Positions 33,702 through 42,085 of a stretch of DNA of 64,000 nucleotides are shown in pieces; positions within the stretch are counted from its first letter, which is position 1, and each line of letters starts with the position of its first letter. The translations under genes and the position numbers were made by a program. The notes beneath the pieces were generated by a model. It saw nothing but the letters and a program-made list of their open reading frames with translations. It was not told where the DNA came from and did no database searches. Origin of the DNA: Rhodobacter sp. (GTDB lineage Bacteria > Pseudomonadota > Alphaproteobacteria > Rhodobacterales > Rhodobacteraceae); NCBI GenBank assembly GCA_030065095.1, contig JASJDP010000023.1, positions 1 to 64,000 of the forward strand, in the 5' to 3' direction.

Positions 33702-34877
33702 ATGACCGGCGCTCTCGACGGGCTGAAGATCCTTGATCTGAGCCGAATCCTTGCGGGTCCGACTTGCACGCAGATTCTGGGTGATCTGGGGGCCGACGTC
33801 ATCAAGATCGAAAACCCGGCCACGCGCGGCGACGACACCCGCGCCTGGGGACCTCCATTCATCCGCGATGCAGACGGCAACCCAACCGACCTGAGCGCTT
33901 ATTTCAACGCGGCCAACCGTAACAAGCGTTCCGTGGCCATCGATATCGCGACCGACGACGGACAGGCGGTCGTCCGGCATCTGGCGAAGCAGGCGGATGC
34001 CGTCGTGCAGAATTTCAAACCCGGCGGATTGGCGAAGTTCGGCTTGGACTATGCAAGCCTGCGACCTGGCAATCCGGGTCTGGTCTATTGCTCGATCTCC
34101 GGTTTCGGGCAGACCGGACCGAACGCGCACAAGCCCGGCTACGACCTGATGGCGCAAGGGTTCGGCGGCATCATGAGCCTGACCGGCGAGCCGGACGGTC
34201 AGCCGATGAAGGTCGCGGTCGGCATCGCCGATGTGATGTGCGGCATGTACGCTGCCGTCGGCATCCTCGCTGCCCTGCGGCACCGGGACCTGACCGGCGA
34301 GGGGCAGGAGATCGACCTCGCCCTCGTCGACACCCAGGTTGCCTGGCTGATCAACGAAGGCACAAACTTCCTGACCTCGGGCGAGGTGCCGGTGCGGCGT
34401 GGGAACTCGCATCCGAATATCGCGCCTTATCAGGTCTATCGCGCCAGAGACGGGCATGTGATCGTCGCGGTCGGAAATGACCGACAGTTCGCGCGGTTCT
34501 GCACGTTTCTGGGCCTCGAGGATCTGGTCGCCGACCAACGCTTTCGCACCAATCCCGCACGGCTGGACCATCGCGATGCGCTGAACGCTTTTCTTGAACC
34601 GGCGCTTGGTGAGCTTTCGGTTGATGCGATCATCGAGGGGCTCGAGGCGGTGGGGGTTCCGGCCGGACCCGTAAACACGCTCGACCGTGTGTTCGCCTCA
34701 AGCCAGGTCCAGGCGCGCGACATGGCCATCTCGATGCACAGCCAATCGACAGGCACCGACATCCCGTTGATCGGCAATCCGCTGAAACTGTCCGCCACGC
34801 CGGTCAGCTATCGCCGGGCGCCTCCCGCCTTCGGCCAGCACACGGATGACGTTCTGAGCGCCCCGTCATGGGGCTGA
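33702..34877 (+). CDS. Class III (CaiB/BaiF) CoA-transferase
   Basis: 391 aa from the ATG at 33702, preceded by GGAGG; the upstream in-frame extension to 33579 is low-complexity and not used. Family features: LKILDLSRILAGPTCTQILG, LGADVIKIENP, GYDLMAQGFGGIMSLTG carrying the catalytic Asp, and GEGQEIDLALVDTQVAWL. It moves CoA between carboxylic acids, probably activating the operon's dicarboxylate with succinyl-CoA or a similar donor. A 159-bp gap precedes it. Confidence 0.9.
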   Translation: MTGALDGLKILDLSRILAGPTCTQILGDLGADVIKIENPATRGDDTRAWGPPFIRDADGNPTDLSAYFNAANRNKRSVAIDIATDDGQAVVRHLAKQADAVVQNFKPGGLAKFGLDYASLRPGNPGLVYCSISGFGQTGPNAHKPGYDLMAQGFGGIMSLTGEPDGQPMKVAVGIADVMCGMYAAVGILAALRHRDLTGEGQEIDLALVDTQVAWLINEGTNFLTSGEVPVRRGNSHPNIAPYQVYRARDGHVIVAVGNDRQFARFCTFLGLEDLVADQRFRTNPARLDHRDALNAFLEPALGELSVDAIIEGLEAVGVPAGPVNTLDRVFASSQVQARDMAISMHSQSTGTDIPLIGNPLKLSATPVSYRRAPPAFGQHTDDVLSAPSWG

Positions 34878-34910
34878 AATTCAATCTCACTGCGCCCAAG
34901 GGGGCCCATC

Positions 34911-35624
34911 GTGTCTGAGGCGGCGCAGGAGCTGACGGTGTCGGTCTGGCGCGGAGATGCCCGGGCAGGGGCGTTTCAGGGCTTTCGTGTCCCGCGTTTC
35001 GACAGCCAGACGGTGCTCGATGTCGTCAGCTGGATACAACAGAACGCGGACCCGACGCTTACCTATCGCTTTGCCTGCCGCGTCGGCATGTGCGGGTCCT
35101 GCGCGATGATGGTGAACGGCGTGCCGCGCTGGACCTGCCGCACACATGTCTCGAAGGTGGTTGAGGCGGGCGCCCTGACCGTGGCGCCCCTGCGGAATCT
35201 GCCCGTGATCAAGGACCTCGCCGCAGACATGGACCCCTTCTTTGAAAAATGGGCCGGATCCGTCCATGAGCCATCGGCGTCGCGCGACGATGAGATCGCC
35301 GAAATCCGACCCGACGACCCGAAGCGCGCGGCTGCCAGTTCAGCGATTGAGTGCATCAATTGCGCCGTTTGCCATGCCGCGTGCGATACCGTTGCCGGAA
35401 ACCCGGACTACCTGGGACCGGCGGCGCTGACCAGGGCCTGGACCTTGTTCAACGATACCAGGCATGGCGGCGATGTCCTGGAGGTGGTGTCCGGGGCCGG
35501 GGGCTGCCACAACTGCCATTCCATGGCGTCTTGCACGGCAAACTGCCCCAACGAACTGGACCCGATGAGCGCGATTGCCGGATTGAAGCGTGCCACTGTG
35601 CGAAGGGTGTTTCGACGTGATTAA
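34911..35624 (+). CDS. Succinate-dehydrogenase/fumarate-reductase-like iron-sulfur subunit
   Basis: 237 aa from a GTG at 34911. The N-terminal [2Fe-2S] domain has CRVGMCGSCAMMVNGVPRWTC. The C-terminal domain has CINCAVCHAAC for [4Fe-4S] and CHNCHSMASCTANCP for [3Fe-4S], with one extra Cys (CHNC). It passes electrons from the flavoprotein to a quinone. Sequence blocks between the clusters differ from TCA-cycle SdhB, and the C-terminus is short. It overlaps the membrane-anchor gene by 8 nt. Confidence 0.88.
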   Translation: MSEAAQELTVSVWRGDARAGAFQGFRVPRFDSQTVLDVVSWIQQNADPTLTYRFACRVGMCGSCAMMVNGVPRWTCRTHVSKVVEAGALTVAPLRNLPVIKDLAADMDPFFEKWAGSVHEPSASRDDEIAEIRPDDPKRAAASSAIECINCAVCHAACDTVAGNPDYLGPAALTRAWTLFNDTRHGGDVLEVVSGAGGCHNCHSMASCTANCPNELDPMSAIAGLKRATVRRVFRRD

Positions 35625-35940
35625 CCGGCCCCTATTCATCATCCAGAGACTATCCGCGCTTGTCATGGTGCCGCTGGTCTTCGGGCATCTCGCCCTGATG
35701 ATCTATGCGGTCCAAGGCGGGTTGTCGGTTGACGAGATCCTAGGACGCACCCAAGGGTCGTGGTTCTGGTTTTGCTATTACGGGGTTTTCGTGCTGGCGG
35801 CCTCTGTCCACGGCGCCATCGGACTTCGCACGATTTGCGGTGAATGGCTGGGCTTGCGCCGGGGGCTCGATATGCTGACCTGGCTGGTGGCGGCATCCCT
35901 GACATGTCTCGGCCTCTGGGCGGTGGTGGCCGTCACATGA
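35617..35940 (+). CDS. SdhC-like membrane anchor subunit
   Basis: 107 aa from a GTG at 35617. Begins INRPLFIIQRLSALVMVPLV and has three hydrophobic helices with His residues in FGHLALMIY and ASVHGAIGLR suited to haem b or quinone binding. The IQRLSAL and HGAIGLR motifs are those of cytochrome b556-type anchors. It overlaps the genes on both sides (8 and 4 nt), consistent with assembly of one complex. Confidence 0.82.
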   Translation: MINRPLFIIQRLSALVMVPLVFGHLALMIYAVQGGLSVDEILGRTQGSWFWFCYYGVFVLAASVHGAIGLRTICGEWLGLRRGLDMLTWLVAASLTCLGLWAVVAVT

Positions 35941-36263
35941 GAAAGCCGCTGTGGTACGCGTATCTTCTGCACAGGGTCTCGGGACTGTTGCTTGTGTTGT
36001 TCCTGCCGGTGCATTTCTGGATTCTCGCCCTGGCCATGCGGGATGCGGACAGGCTGGACGCCTTTCTTGCCCTGGCCGACCGGCCGATGGTCAAAGCCGC
36101 GGAATTCGGGCTCGTCTTTCTGCTGGCCGCCCATCTCTTTGGCGGTCTTCGCGTCTTGGCGCTTGAGTTCCTGTCATGGACCGCGTCGCAAAAAACACTG
36201 GCGGCCGGGTCGGTCGCAGTGTCCTTCGCCCTGGCGGCGCTGTTCCTTCTAAGGGCGATCTGA
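35937..36263 (+). CDS. SdhD-like membrane anchor subunit
   Basis: 108 aa from the ATG at 35937 (ATGA overlap with the previous stop). MRKPLWYAYLLHRVSGLLLV has the R-x-S/H motif of cytochrome b anchors; FLPVHFWILAL and LLAAHLFGGLRVLALE provide two further candidate haem histidines. Three membrane helices. Its last base is shared with the start of the flavoprotein gene. Confidence 0.82.
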   Translation: MRKPLWYAYLLHRVSGLLLVLFLPVHFWILALAMRDADRLDAFLALADRPMVKAAEFGLVFLLAAHLFGGLRVLALEFLSWTASQKTLAAGSVAVSFALAALFLLRAI

Positions 36264-37990
36264 TGGAACGCCACGACACCGATATTCTGATCCTGGGCGC
36301 CGGCGGCGCCGGGCTGTTCGCGGCGCTGCACGCACAGGCATCCGCCCCCGAAGGCATCAAAATCACCATCGCGGTCAAGGGCTTGCTGGGTAAGTGCGGC
36401 TGTACCCGGATGGTGCAGGGCGGCTACAACGTCGCCCTTGGTCCGGGCGACAGCGTCGAACGCCATTTCATGGATACGATCAGGGGCGGCAAATGGCTGC
36501 CCAATCAGGACATGGCCTGGCGGCTGTGTTCCGAGGCCATCGTCCGGGTTCGCGAGTTGGAAAACGAGATCGGCTGCTATTTCGACCGCGAACCGGACGG
36601 CCGGCTTCATCACAAGGCCTTTGCCGGGCAAACCGCCGACCGCACGGTGCACAAGGGCGACCTGACGGGGATCGAGATCATCAACCGCCTGATGGAACAG
36701 GTGCTGAGCCGCCCCATAGAACGCCTGCAGGAGCATCGCGCCGTCGGATTGATCCCCGCGAAAGATGGCGCCTTGGCCGGTGTGCTGATGATCGACATGC
36801 GGCAGGGCGTCTTTCGTTTCGTTCGCGCCAGATGCGTCTTGATGGCGACCGGCGGCGGCCCGGCGATGTACAAGTACCACACACCGTCCGGCGACAAGTC
36901 CATGGACGGGCTGGCAATGGCCCTGCGCGCCGGTCTGCCGCTGCGCGATATGGAGATGGTCCAGTTCCATCCCACGGGGCTTCTGGCAGGCGACCACACG
37001 CGCATGACCGGCACGGTGCTCGAAGAAGGGCTAAGGGGCGCGGGCGGCCACCTGTTGAACGGGGCCGGTCACCGGTTCATGTTCGACTACGATCCAAAGG
37101 GCGACCGCGCGACCCGCGACGTCGTCAGCCGCGGCATTTATGCAGAGATGCAGAAATCGAATGTCTCGCCGAAGGGCGGCGTCTTCATCTCGATGCGCCA
37201 TCTCGGGCCGGACAACGTGCGAAAGAAGTTTCCCGGCATGGTGAAGCGGTGTGCGGATTGCGGATTCGATCTGGCCGGCGGGCGGGTCGAAGTTGTGCCG
37301 ACGGCGCATTATTTCATGGGCGGCGTCGTGGTGGACGTGGACACCCGGACCGCCATGGAAGGCTTGTATGTGGCGGGCGAGGATGCCGGCGGGGCGCACG
37401 GGTCGAACCGGCTGGGTGGCAACGGTGTCGCAAACTCCACGGTTTTCGGGGGCATCGCCGGCGACGTGATGGCGCGCGATGTCGCGCGGTTCGGGCTGCG
37501 TGCACCCGACGAAACGGTGCTGGATACCGAATTGGCACGCGCAATGCACCCGCTCTCAAGGCCCGCGGGCGCCGTACATCCGGTTCGGGCCAAGCTGCAG
37601 GGGGCGATGTGGGACCATGTCGGAGTAATGCGCGACAAGGCCGGGATGGAGCGGGGCCTGAACGCGATTTCGGAAATCCGCGCAGAAATGCTTGAAACTG
37701 GGGTGGATGCGGCCAACCTCGCCTTCAATCTCACCTGGCATGACTGGCTGAACCTGGCGTCGCTTTGCGATATCTCCGAAATTATCGCGAAGGCGGGGAT
37801 CGCCCGAAAAAACTCGCGCGGTGCGCATTTCCGCACCGATTATCCGAATGAGGATTCGCTCGAAACCAGCTATTTTACGGTCGTACAGGGCGGCGACGTC
37901 AGGCACGAACCTGTCGAGTTCACGATCGTCAGCCCCGGCCAGTCGGTTCTGCCGGAAGGTGAACCAGAAAGCCTTGTGGAGGTCACATGA
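36263..37990 (+). CDS. Succinate-dehydrogenase/fumarate-reductase-like flavoprotein
   Basis: 575 aa from the ATG at 36263 (1-nt overlap with the anchor gene). FAD motif ILILGAGGAGLFAALHA; GLLGKCGCTRMVQGGYNVAL is the flavin-attachment region but lacks the SHT of covalent-FAD SdhA. Substrate-domain motifs are QFHPTGLLAGDH with the active-site His, TGTVLEEGLRGAGGHLLN, and GAHGSNRLGGNGVANSTVFGG. VEVVPTAHYFMGGVVVD is also present. The overall order is that of SdhA/FrdA, but it is too divergent to be the TCA enzyme. It probably oxidises a substituted succinate-like acid to its fumarate analogue; the direction is unknown. Confidence 0.86.
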   Translation: MERHDTDILILGAGGAGLFAALHAQASAPEGIKITIAVKGLLGKCGCTRMVQGGYNVALGPGDSVERHFMDTIRGGKWLPNQDMAWRLCSEAIVRVRELENEIGCYFDREPDGRLHHKAFAGQTADRTVHKGDLTGIEIINRLMEQVLSRPIERLQEHRAVGLIPAKDGALAGVLMIDMRQGVFRFVRARCVLMATGGGPAMYKYHTPSGDKSMDGLAMALRAGLPLRDMEMVQFHPTGLLAGDHTRMTGTVLEEGLRGAGGHLLNGAGHRFMFDYDPKGDRATRDVVSRGIYAEMQKSNVSPKGGVFISMRHLGPDNVRKKFPGMVKRCADCGFDLAGGRVEVVPTAHYFMGGVVVDVDTRTAMEGLYVAGEDAGGAHGSNRLGGNGVANSTVFGGIAGDVMARDVARFGLRAPDETVLDTELARAMHPLSRPAGAVHPVRAKLQGAMWDHVGVMRDKAGMERGLNAISEIRAEMLETGVDAANLAFNLTWHDWLNLASLCDISEIIAKAGIARKNSRGAHFRTDYPNEDSLETSYFTVVQGGDVRHEPVEFTIVSPGQSVLPEGEPESLVEVT

Positions 37991-38112
37991 GACGCAAAGT
38001 TGCGCCGCAAAGAACCAGACCGTCACGTGATTTTTGGCAAGCTCGCAAGCTCCGGGGCGTGCGACGCTCCCTTTGCCGCGACGAACGTCGGCCCGAAGGG
38101 GCAAATCGATGA
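37987..38112 (+). CDS. Possible 41-aa arginine-rich peptide bridging two genes
   Basis: ATG at 37987 overlaps the flavoprotein stop (ATGA), and the TGA at 38110-38112 overlaps the hydratase alpha start (ATGA). The reading frame therefore exactly spans the 118-bp gap with 4-nt overlaps at both ends. The peptide is strongly basic: RRKVAPQRTRPSRDF, then ARKLRGVRRSLCRDERRPEG. No family is recognised. It may serve only to carry ribosomes between the two genes, or be chance in GC-rich DNA; the hydratase has its own AAGGGG ribosome site. Confidence 0.3.
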   Translation: MRRKVAPQRTRPSRDFWQARKLRGVRRSLCRDERRPEGANR

Positions 38113-39065
38113 TCCCGACACCCCTCATCCACTCGGTCGCGCGCGACCTGATGGCCAAGGCCGCCATCGAGATCCCCGAGGATTACCTGACCGGTCTGAA
38201 GGCGGCGGCCGACACCGAAACCGGCGACTTGTCGGCCTTTGTCCTGCAGGCGATGCTCGAGAACTACGAAGCCGCCAAAGAGGACCGCCGCGCCATGTGC
38301 GGCGACACCGGCGTGCCGCGCTGGTTCGTGAAACTCGGCAACGATGCTCGTATCGAGGGCGGCATGGTCGCGCTCGAAGAGGTGCTGCGGCGCGCAACGG
38401 CCGAGGCCACGACGGGCATTCCGCTGCGGCCGAACCGGGTGCATCCGCTGTGGCGTACGGATCATGACAACAATGTCGGGATCGGTGCCCCGGAGATCGA
38501 GTACGGCTTCGAACCCGACGGCGACTGGATCGATCTGATCACGGTGCACAAGGGCGGGCTGTTCGGTACGGACTACCGGATGTTGTTCCCAAGCGACGGG
38601 ATCGAAGGCATCAAGCGGTTTTATCTCGACAGTCTGGTCGCATTCGGAAAACGCGGCCTTGCCTGCCAGCCGGCGATCATCGGTATCGGTCTGGGCGGCT
38701 CCAAGGACATCTGCATGACGTTGGGCAAGCGTGCTTCGACCCTCCGTGTCGTTGGCTCCCGCAATCCCGATCCCGGGATCGCGGCCCTGGAGGACGAATT
38801 CAAGGATCTCGGCAACTCCATCGGGATGGGCGCAATGGGGTTTGTCGGCTCGAACATGGTCGTCGCCTGCAATATCGAGGTGGGCTATTGCCACACCGGC
38901 GGTCTGCCGATGTCGGTTCACGCCTTTTGTCTCAGCTCGCGCCGGGCTGTCGCGCGCATCTGGCCGGATGGCAGGGTCGAACAACGCACCGACCCCGATT
39001 GGTTCACGCCCTACCAGCGGCGCGAGACCGTGGATTGGCCGGTGGCGAAGGAGGCCGCGGAATGA
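38109..39065 (+). CDS. Class I fumarase/tartrate-dehydratase-like alpha subunit
   Basis: 318 aa from the ATG at 38109. An oxygen-sensitive [4Fe-4S] hydro-lyase subunit. Cluster cysteines are in AMCGDTGVPRWFV, GGSKDICMTLGKRA and VACNIEVGYCHTGGLP. RPNRVHPLWRTDHDNNVG is a conserved substrate-domain block. The two-gene alpha/beta arrangement is that of TtdAB-type enzymes and not of single-chain FumA. It likely hydrates the unsaturated acid made by the neighbouring flavoprotein complex (fumarate, mesaconate or an analogue). Confidence 0.87.
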   Translation: MIPTPLIHSVARDLMAKAAIEIPEDYLTGLKAAADTETGDLSAFVLQAMLENYEAAKEDRRAMCGDTGVPRWFVKLGNDARIEGGMVALEEVLRRATAEATTGIPLRPNRVHPLWRTDHDNNVGIGAPEIEYGFEPDGDWIDLITVHKGGLFGTDYRMLFPSDGIEGIKRFYLDSLVAFGKRGLACQPAIIGIGLGGSKDICMTLGKRASTLRVVGSRNPDPGIAALEDEFKDLGNSIGMGAMGFVGSNMVVACNIEVGYCHTGGLPMSVHAFCLSSRRAVARIWPDGRVEQRTDPDWFTPYQRRETVDWPVAKEAAE

Positions 39066-39724
39066 AAGAGATCCGGCTGTCGACCACCCCGACGCCCGAG
39101 GCCGTTTCGCAGCTGGCGCTCGGCGATATCGTCTATCTCGACGGTCTCATGTACACGGCGCGAGAGGGTGTCTATATGCGCGCGCTTGAGGAAAAAGCCA
39201 ACATTCCCATCGAGCTGCCGTCAGAGAGTGCCGCGAATTTCCATTGCTCGCCTGCGGCGACAATTCGCGAGGACGGTTCTTTCGCAATGGGCGCCGTCAC
39301 CGCAACGGCATCCTTCCGGTTCGCCAAATGGCTGCCAGAGTGGATGGCGAGATCCGGCGCCAAGCTGATCGTGGGCAAGGGCGGGATGTCTTCGAAGGAC
39401 TACAAGGACTACTTCGTTCCGAACGGCGCGGTCTACCTCTCCACCGTTGGATACGGAACCGGCGCGCTTCTCGGGCGGGGGGTCGAGCGGGTGGAGGCGG
39501 TGCACTGGAACAGGGAATTGGGGCTGGCCCAGGCGATGTGGGTGATCCGATGCAACCGGATGGGTCCCTTTATCGTCGCAAGCGATCTGGACGGGACCTG
39601 TTTGTTCGAGCGTGAAAACGCCAAGATCGCCGACAACCTTGCCCGGGTATATCGGGGGACACGGCCTGCCACCTTGAAGCGCTTTGGCGAGACCGACGAC
39701 CGAACGGATGAAGTGATCGGCTGA
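39062..39724 (+). CDS. Class I fumarase/tartrate-dehydratase-like beta subunit
   Basis: 220 aa from the ATG at 39062, overlapping the alpha stop by 4 nt. Typical beta-domain motifs are IVYLDGLMYTAREGVYMRAL, GKGGMSSKDYKDYF and AVYLSTVGYGTGALLGRGVE. EAMWVI-type residues are present as QAMWVIRCNRMGPFIV. With the alpha subunit it forms the active site. Last gene of the LysR-controlled operon; the next 150 bp lead into dispersed repeat copy C. Confidence 0.87.
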   Translation: MKEIRLSTTPTPEAVSQLALGDIVYLDGLMYTAREGVYMRALEEKANIPIELPSESAANFHCSPAATIREDGSFAMGAVTATASFRFAKWLPEWMARSGAKLIVGKGGMSSKDYKDYFVPNGAVYLSTVGYGTGALLGRGVERVEAVHWNRELGLAQAMWVIRCNRMGPFIVASDLDGTCLFERENAKIADNLARVYRGTRPATLKRFGETDDRTDEVIG

Positions 39725-39879
39725 GCCGCGGCGCCATCGCGTTCTGTTCGGTGGACGCAGGCGGGCGTTGGCCCGTCGGTAACTGCCATCCGACAGAGGC
39801 TCTTTCCGTGCCCGAGGGCGATGCGTGGTGAGCGACACGAAAGGTTCGTTGTGGCTTGGAGCGGACATTGACCGGAATC

Positions 39880-40105
39880 TGAGAAGCCGCGCCATCGCCG
39901 ACCCGCGGGGAGGCGATTCGGACCTCTGCACGGCTCGATTTATCCATGCAAAACCCGAACGACCTCAATGCGATACGCTTCGCCAGAAAATCGCCTCCCC
40001 TCCGGGGCGGGTCGGCGATGGCGCGGCGGCCTACGGCCTTGATTCCGCGCCTGAAGACTGGTTGCGAACGCCCGCACCAGGCCAAGAACCGCCAAAAGAG
40101 GTTCC
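39880..40105 (+). repeat. Dispersed repeat, copy C (most complete)
   Basis: The left arm 39886-39916 (GCCGCGCCATCGCCGACCCG onward) is the inverted complement of the right arm 39991-40027, which carries a 6-bp insertion. The centre of about 75 bp includes CGGCTCGATTTATCC and CGAACGACCTCAATGCGATA, also present in copies A and B. Beyond the right arm are GGCC-TAC-GGCC, TTGATTCCGCGCCTGAAGAC and a tail to GGTTCC. It occupies most of the 424-bp gap between the hydratase operon and the nitroreductase gene. No gene is supported in the gap. Confidence 0.75.
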
Positions 40106-40148
40106 TTCAAATCTCGTCCTGCTCAATGCGCGGTGAAAGCTCGCGGCC

Positions 40149-40985
40149 TCATTTCAGGGAAAACCCTTTGCTGCGGACAAATGCTCCGAAATCCGCGCGT
40201 TCAGGCCGGCTGTACTGGCGCACCTTGTCGTCGGACCATGTATACGTGTCGCGCGCACCAAACGCTTCGACAAATCTCTGGACAGCGTAAGGTTGCTTTG
40301 CAGCCCGCGCAGCGCCATAGGCTTCGATGTCGCCGCGCAGACCGGTCTCGTCAAAGGCGTTGCGGTGAACCGTCACCCGCAACGGCAGGCGCGGCGATAT
40401 CTCTTGCTGCTCCAGCGGATAACCAAGGGCGAGGCCGGCGACGGGAAACACATGGTCCGGCAAACGAAGGAGGTTTGAGACCTCTTCCGCATTGTTGCGT
40501 ACGGCGCTTATCGGACAGCATCCCAATCCGACGGCCTCGGCCGCCGTCATGAAAGCCCCAAGGGCGATGCCCGCATCCACCGTGGCGTTGAAGAAAGCAT
40601 CGAGATGGTCATTTGCAAAGGGGATGTCCTTCAGGTCGTGCAGAATTCTCTGGCGGCGATTGTTCCCGCAAAGAACGACCATCATTGGCGCCGCCGCCAC
40701 CCACGGCTGGCCATCGACCAACTCGGCCAGGCGGCTGCGAACCTTGGCGTCGGAAAGAACAACGATATCGCGCTGCTGAAGATCGCTTTTCGTCGGGGCC
40801 GCAAGCGCGACCGCACAAAGCGTGTCGATCAGCGCCAACGGCACGGGCTTGGCCGCAAAGGACCGGCACGACCCGCGTCGCGCCATGGATCTCAGATGCC
40901 CCAGCCCGGTTTGGGGCTCGAGAAAGCCCGTCGCATCAAGATATCGGTCGCAGAGCAGTTCGTTCAAAGTCGGTTCGGGCCTCAT
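40149..40985 (-). CDS. Nitroreductase-family FMN oxidoreductase
   Basis: 278 aa from the ATG at 40985; longer in-frame versions run into non-conserved sequence. FMN-binding features are RRGSCRSFAAKPVP, LAAPTKSDLQQRDIVVL and AEAVGLGCCPISAVRNN. The C-terminal extension (GARDTYTWSDDKVRQYSRPE) is longer than in NfsB-type enzymes. A soluble NAD(P)H-dependent reductase; natural substrate unknown. It stands alone on the minus strand, divergent from the TauE exporter gene. Confidence 0.85.
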   Translation of the reverse strand: MRPEPTLNELLCDRYLDATGFLEPQTGLGHLRSMARRGSCRSFAAKPVPLALIDTLCAVALAAPTKSDLQQRDIVVLSDAKVRSRLAELVDGQPWVAAAPMMVVLCGNNRRQRILHDLKDIPFANDHLDAFFNATVDAGIALGAFMTAAEAVGLGCCPISAVRNNAEEVSNLLRLPDHVFPVAGLALGYPLEQQEISPRLPLRVTVHRNAFDETGLRGDIEAYGAARAAKQPYAVQRFVEAFGARDTYTWSDDKVRQYSRPERADFGAFVRSKGFSLK

Positions 40986-41247
40986 AGCCTCGCTGCCTTC
41001 CTGCAATCTACCGCGCGTCAGACTGCGGATTTTACACGTCGGCATCATAATTCCCACCTGCGAAACGCCCGGTTTGCAGGTCCACGGGGGCATCCGGATC
41101 CACGTGCCCGGTGAGGGTCGGCCGCATTGGCGCAGCGTCGTATCCCGCGGCAGGGCCCACAGACGCCCGCGGTATCATTTGACAAGCCTCGGGAATTTCT
41201 GTGCAAGGCTGTCAGTCCGGCCGCATTCGACGTTGAGGTGCCCACCG

Positions 41248-41997
41248 TTGTTCGATCCAATCTGGTTGATCCTCATCTGCCTGGTCTTCACCGCCGCCGG
41301 CTTCGTCAAGGGCATCGCGGGCGTGGGCCTTCCGGCAACGGCCCTCGGGCTGATGGCGTTCTTCGAGGAACCGAGGGTCGCGATCGCCCTGGTCCTCTTT
41401 CCGATGCTGCTGACCAATGCCTGGCAGGTCTATCGCTCTGGCGATGTCGTCGGGGCGAGCCGAAGATACGCGCCTTTTGCCGCCGCCCTGGTGGTTGGCG
41501 TCATTGTGACGGTGGTTCTGACGGCGAATGCGCCGGACCGGCTTTTGCTGGCGATGCTCGGGGTGGCGGTCCTGATCTATGTCCTCGCGGAGTGGAGCAA
41601 CAAGGTGCCCCCCATCGGCCCGCGCCACGACCGCGCCGCCCAGATCGCAACCGGAGGCATCGCCGGTTTCCTCGGCGGGTTGACGGCGGTATGGGCGCCG
41701 CCGATGGCGGTCTATCTGGCGGCGCGTCGGGTGGGCAAGGACGAGTTCGTCCGGGCGAGCGGTTTGTTGATCTTTCTGGGCAGCGTCCCGCTCGCCTTCG
41801 GTTATCTGATGCTGGGACACGCCAATCTCAGCCTGGTTGCCGTTTCGGTGTTTCTTTTGCTGCCATCCCTCGCCGGGTTCAGTCTGGGCGAAAGCATCAG
41901 GCACCGGCTCTCGGAACACAACTTCCGGAAATTCCTGCTGTGGGTGTTTGTGCTTCTGGGCCTGAACCTGATCCGCCGCGCGGTAACCGGGCTCTAG
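41248..41997 (+). CDS. TauE/SafE (DUF81) family anion exporter, CuyZ-like by context
   Basis: 249 aa from a TTG at 41248 with GAGGTG 8 nt upstream; upstream frame is not membrane-like. Eight hydrophobic segments, beginning FDPIWLILICLVFTAAGFVKG, with the repeated family motif GxxG-A (GGIAGFLGGLTAVWAPPMAV). Members export sulfite, sulfoacetate or similar anions across the inner membrane. The next gene, 88 bp downstream, is a D-cysteine desulfhydrase/CuyA-type lyase; as I recall, cuyZ-cuyA pairs in Rhodobacteraceae release and export sulfite from cysteate. Confidence 0.84.
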   Translation: MFDPIWLILICLVFTAAGFVKGIAGVGLPATALGLMAFFEEPRVAIALVLFPMLLTNAWQVYRSGDVVGASRRYAPFAAALVVGVIVTVVLTANAPDRLLLAMLGVAVLIYVLAEWSNKVPPIGPRHDRAAQIATGGIAGFLGGLTAVWAPPMAVYLAARRVGKDEFVRASGLLIFLGSVPLAFGYLMLGHANLSLVAVSVFLLLPSLAGFSLGESIRHRLSEHNFRKFLLWVFVLLGLNLIRRAVTGL

Positions 41998-42085
41998 AAC
42001 CGTCCTTCACCGCAAGGGTCCGGCACATCGGATATCCGGCGCCGTGCCCTTGCATCCGAAGGTGGCCCGTATCAATCATGACGCC

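Noticed and set aside
34911-37990. Housekeeping TCA-cycle succinate dehydrogenase
   Set aside because: The subunits are divergent, in an unusual order (B-C-D-A), lack the covalent-FAD His motif and sit in a LysR-controlled catabolic operon; not excluded until the genome is checked.
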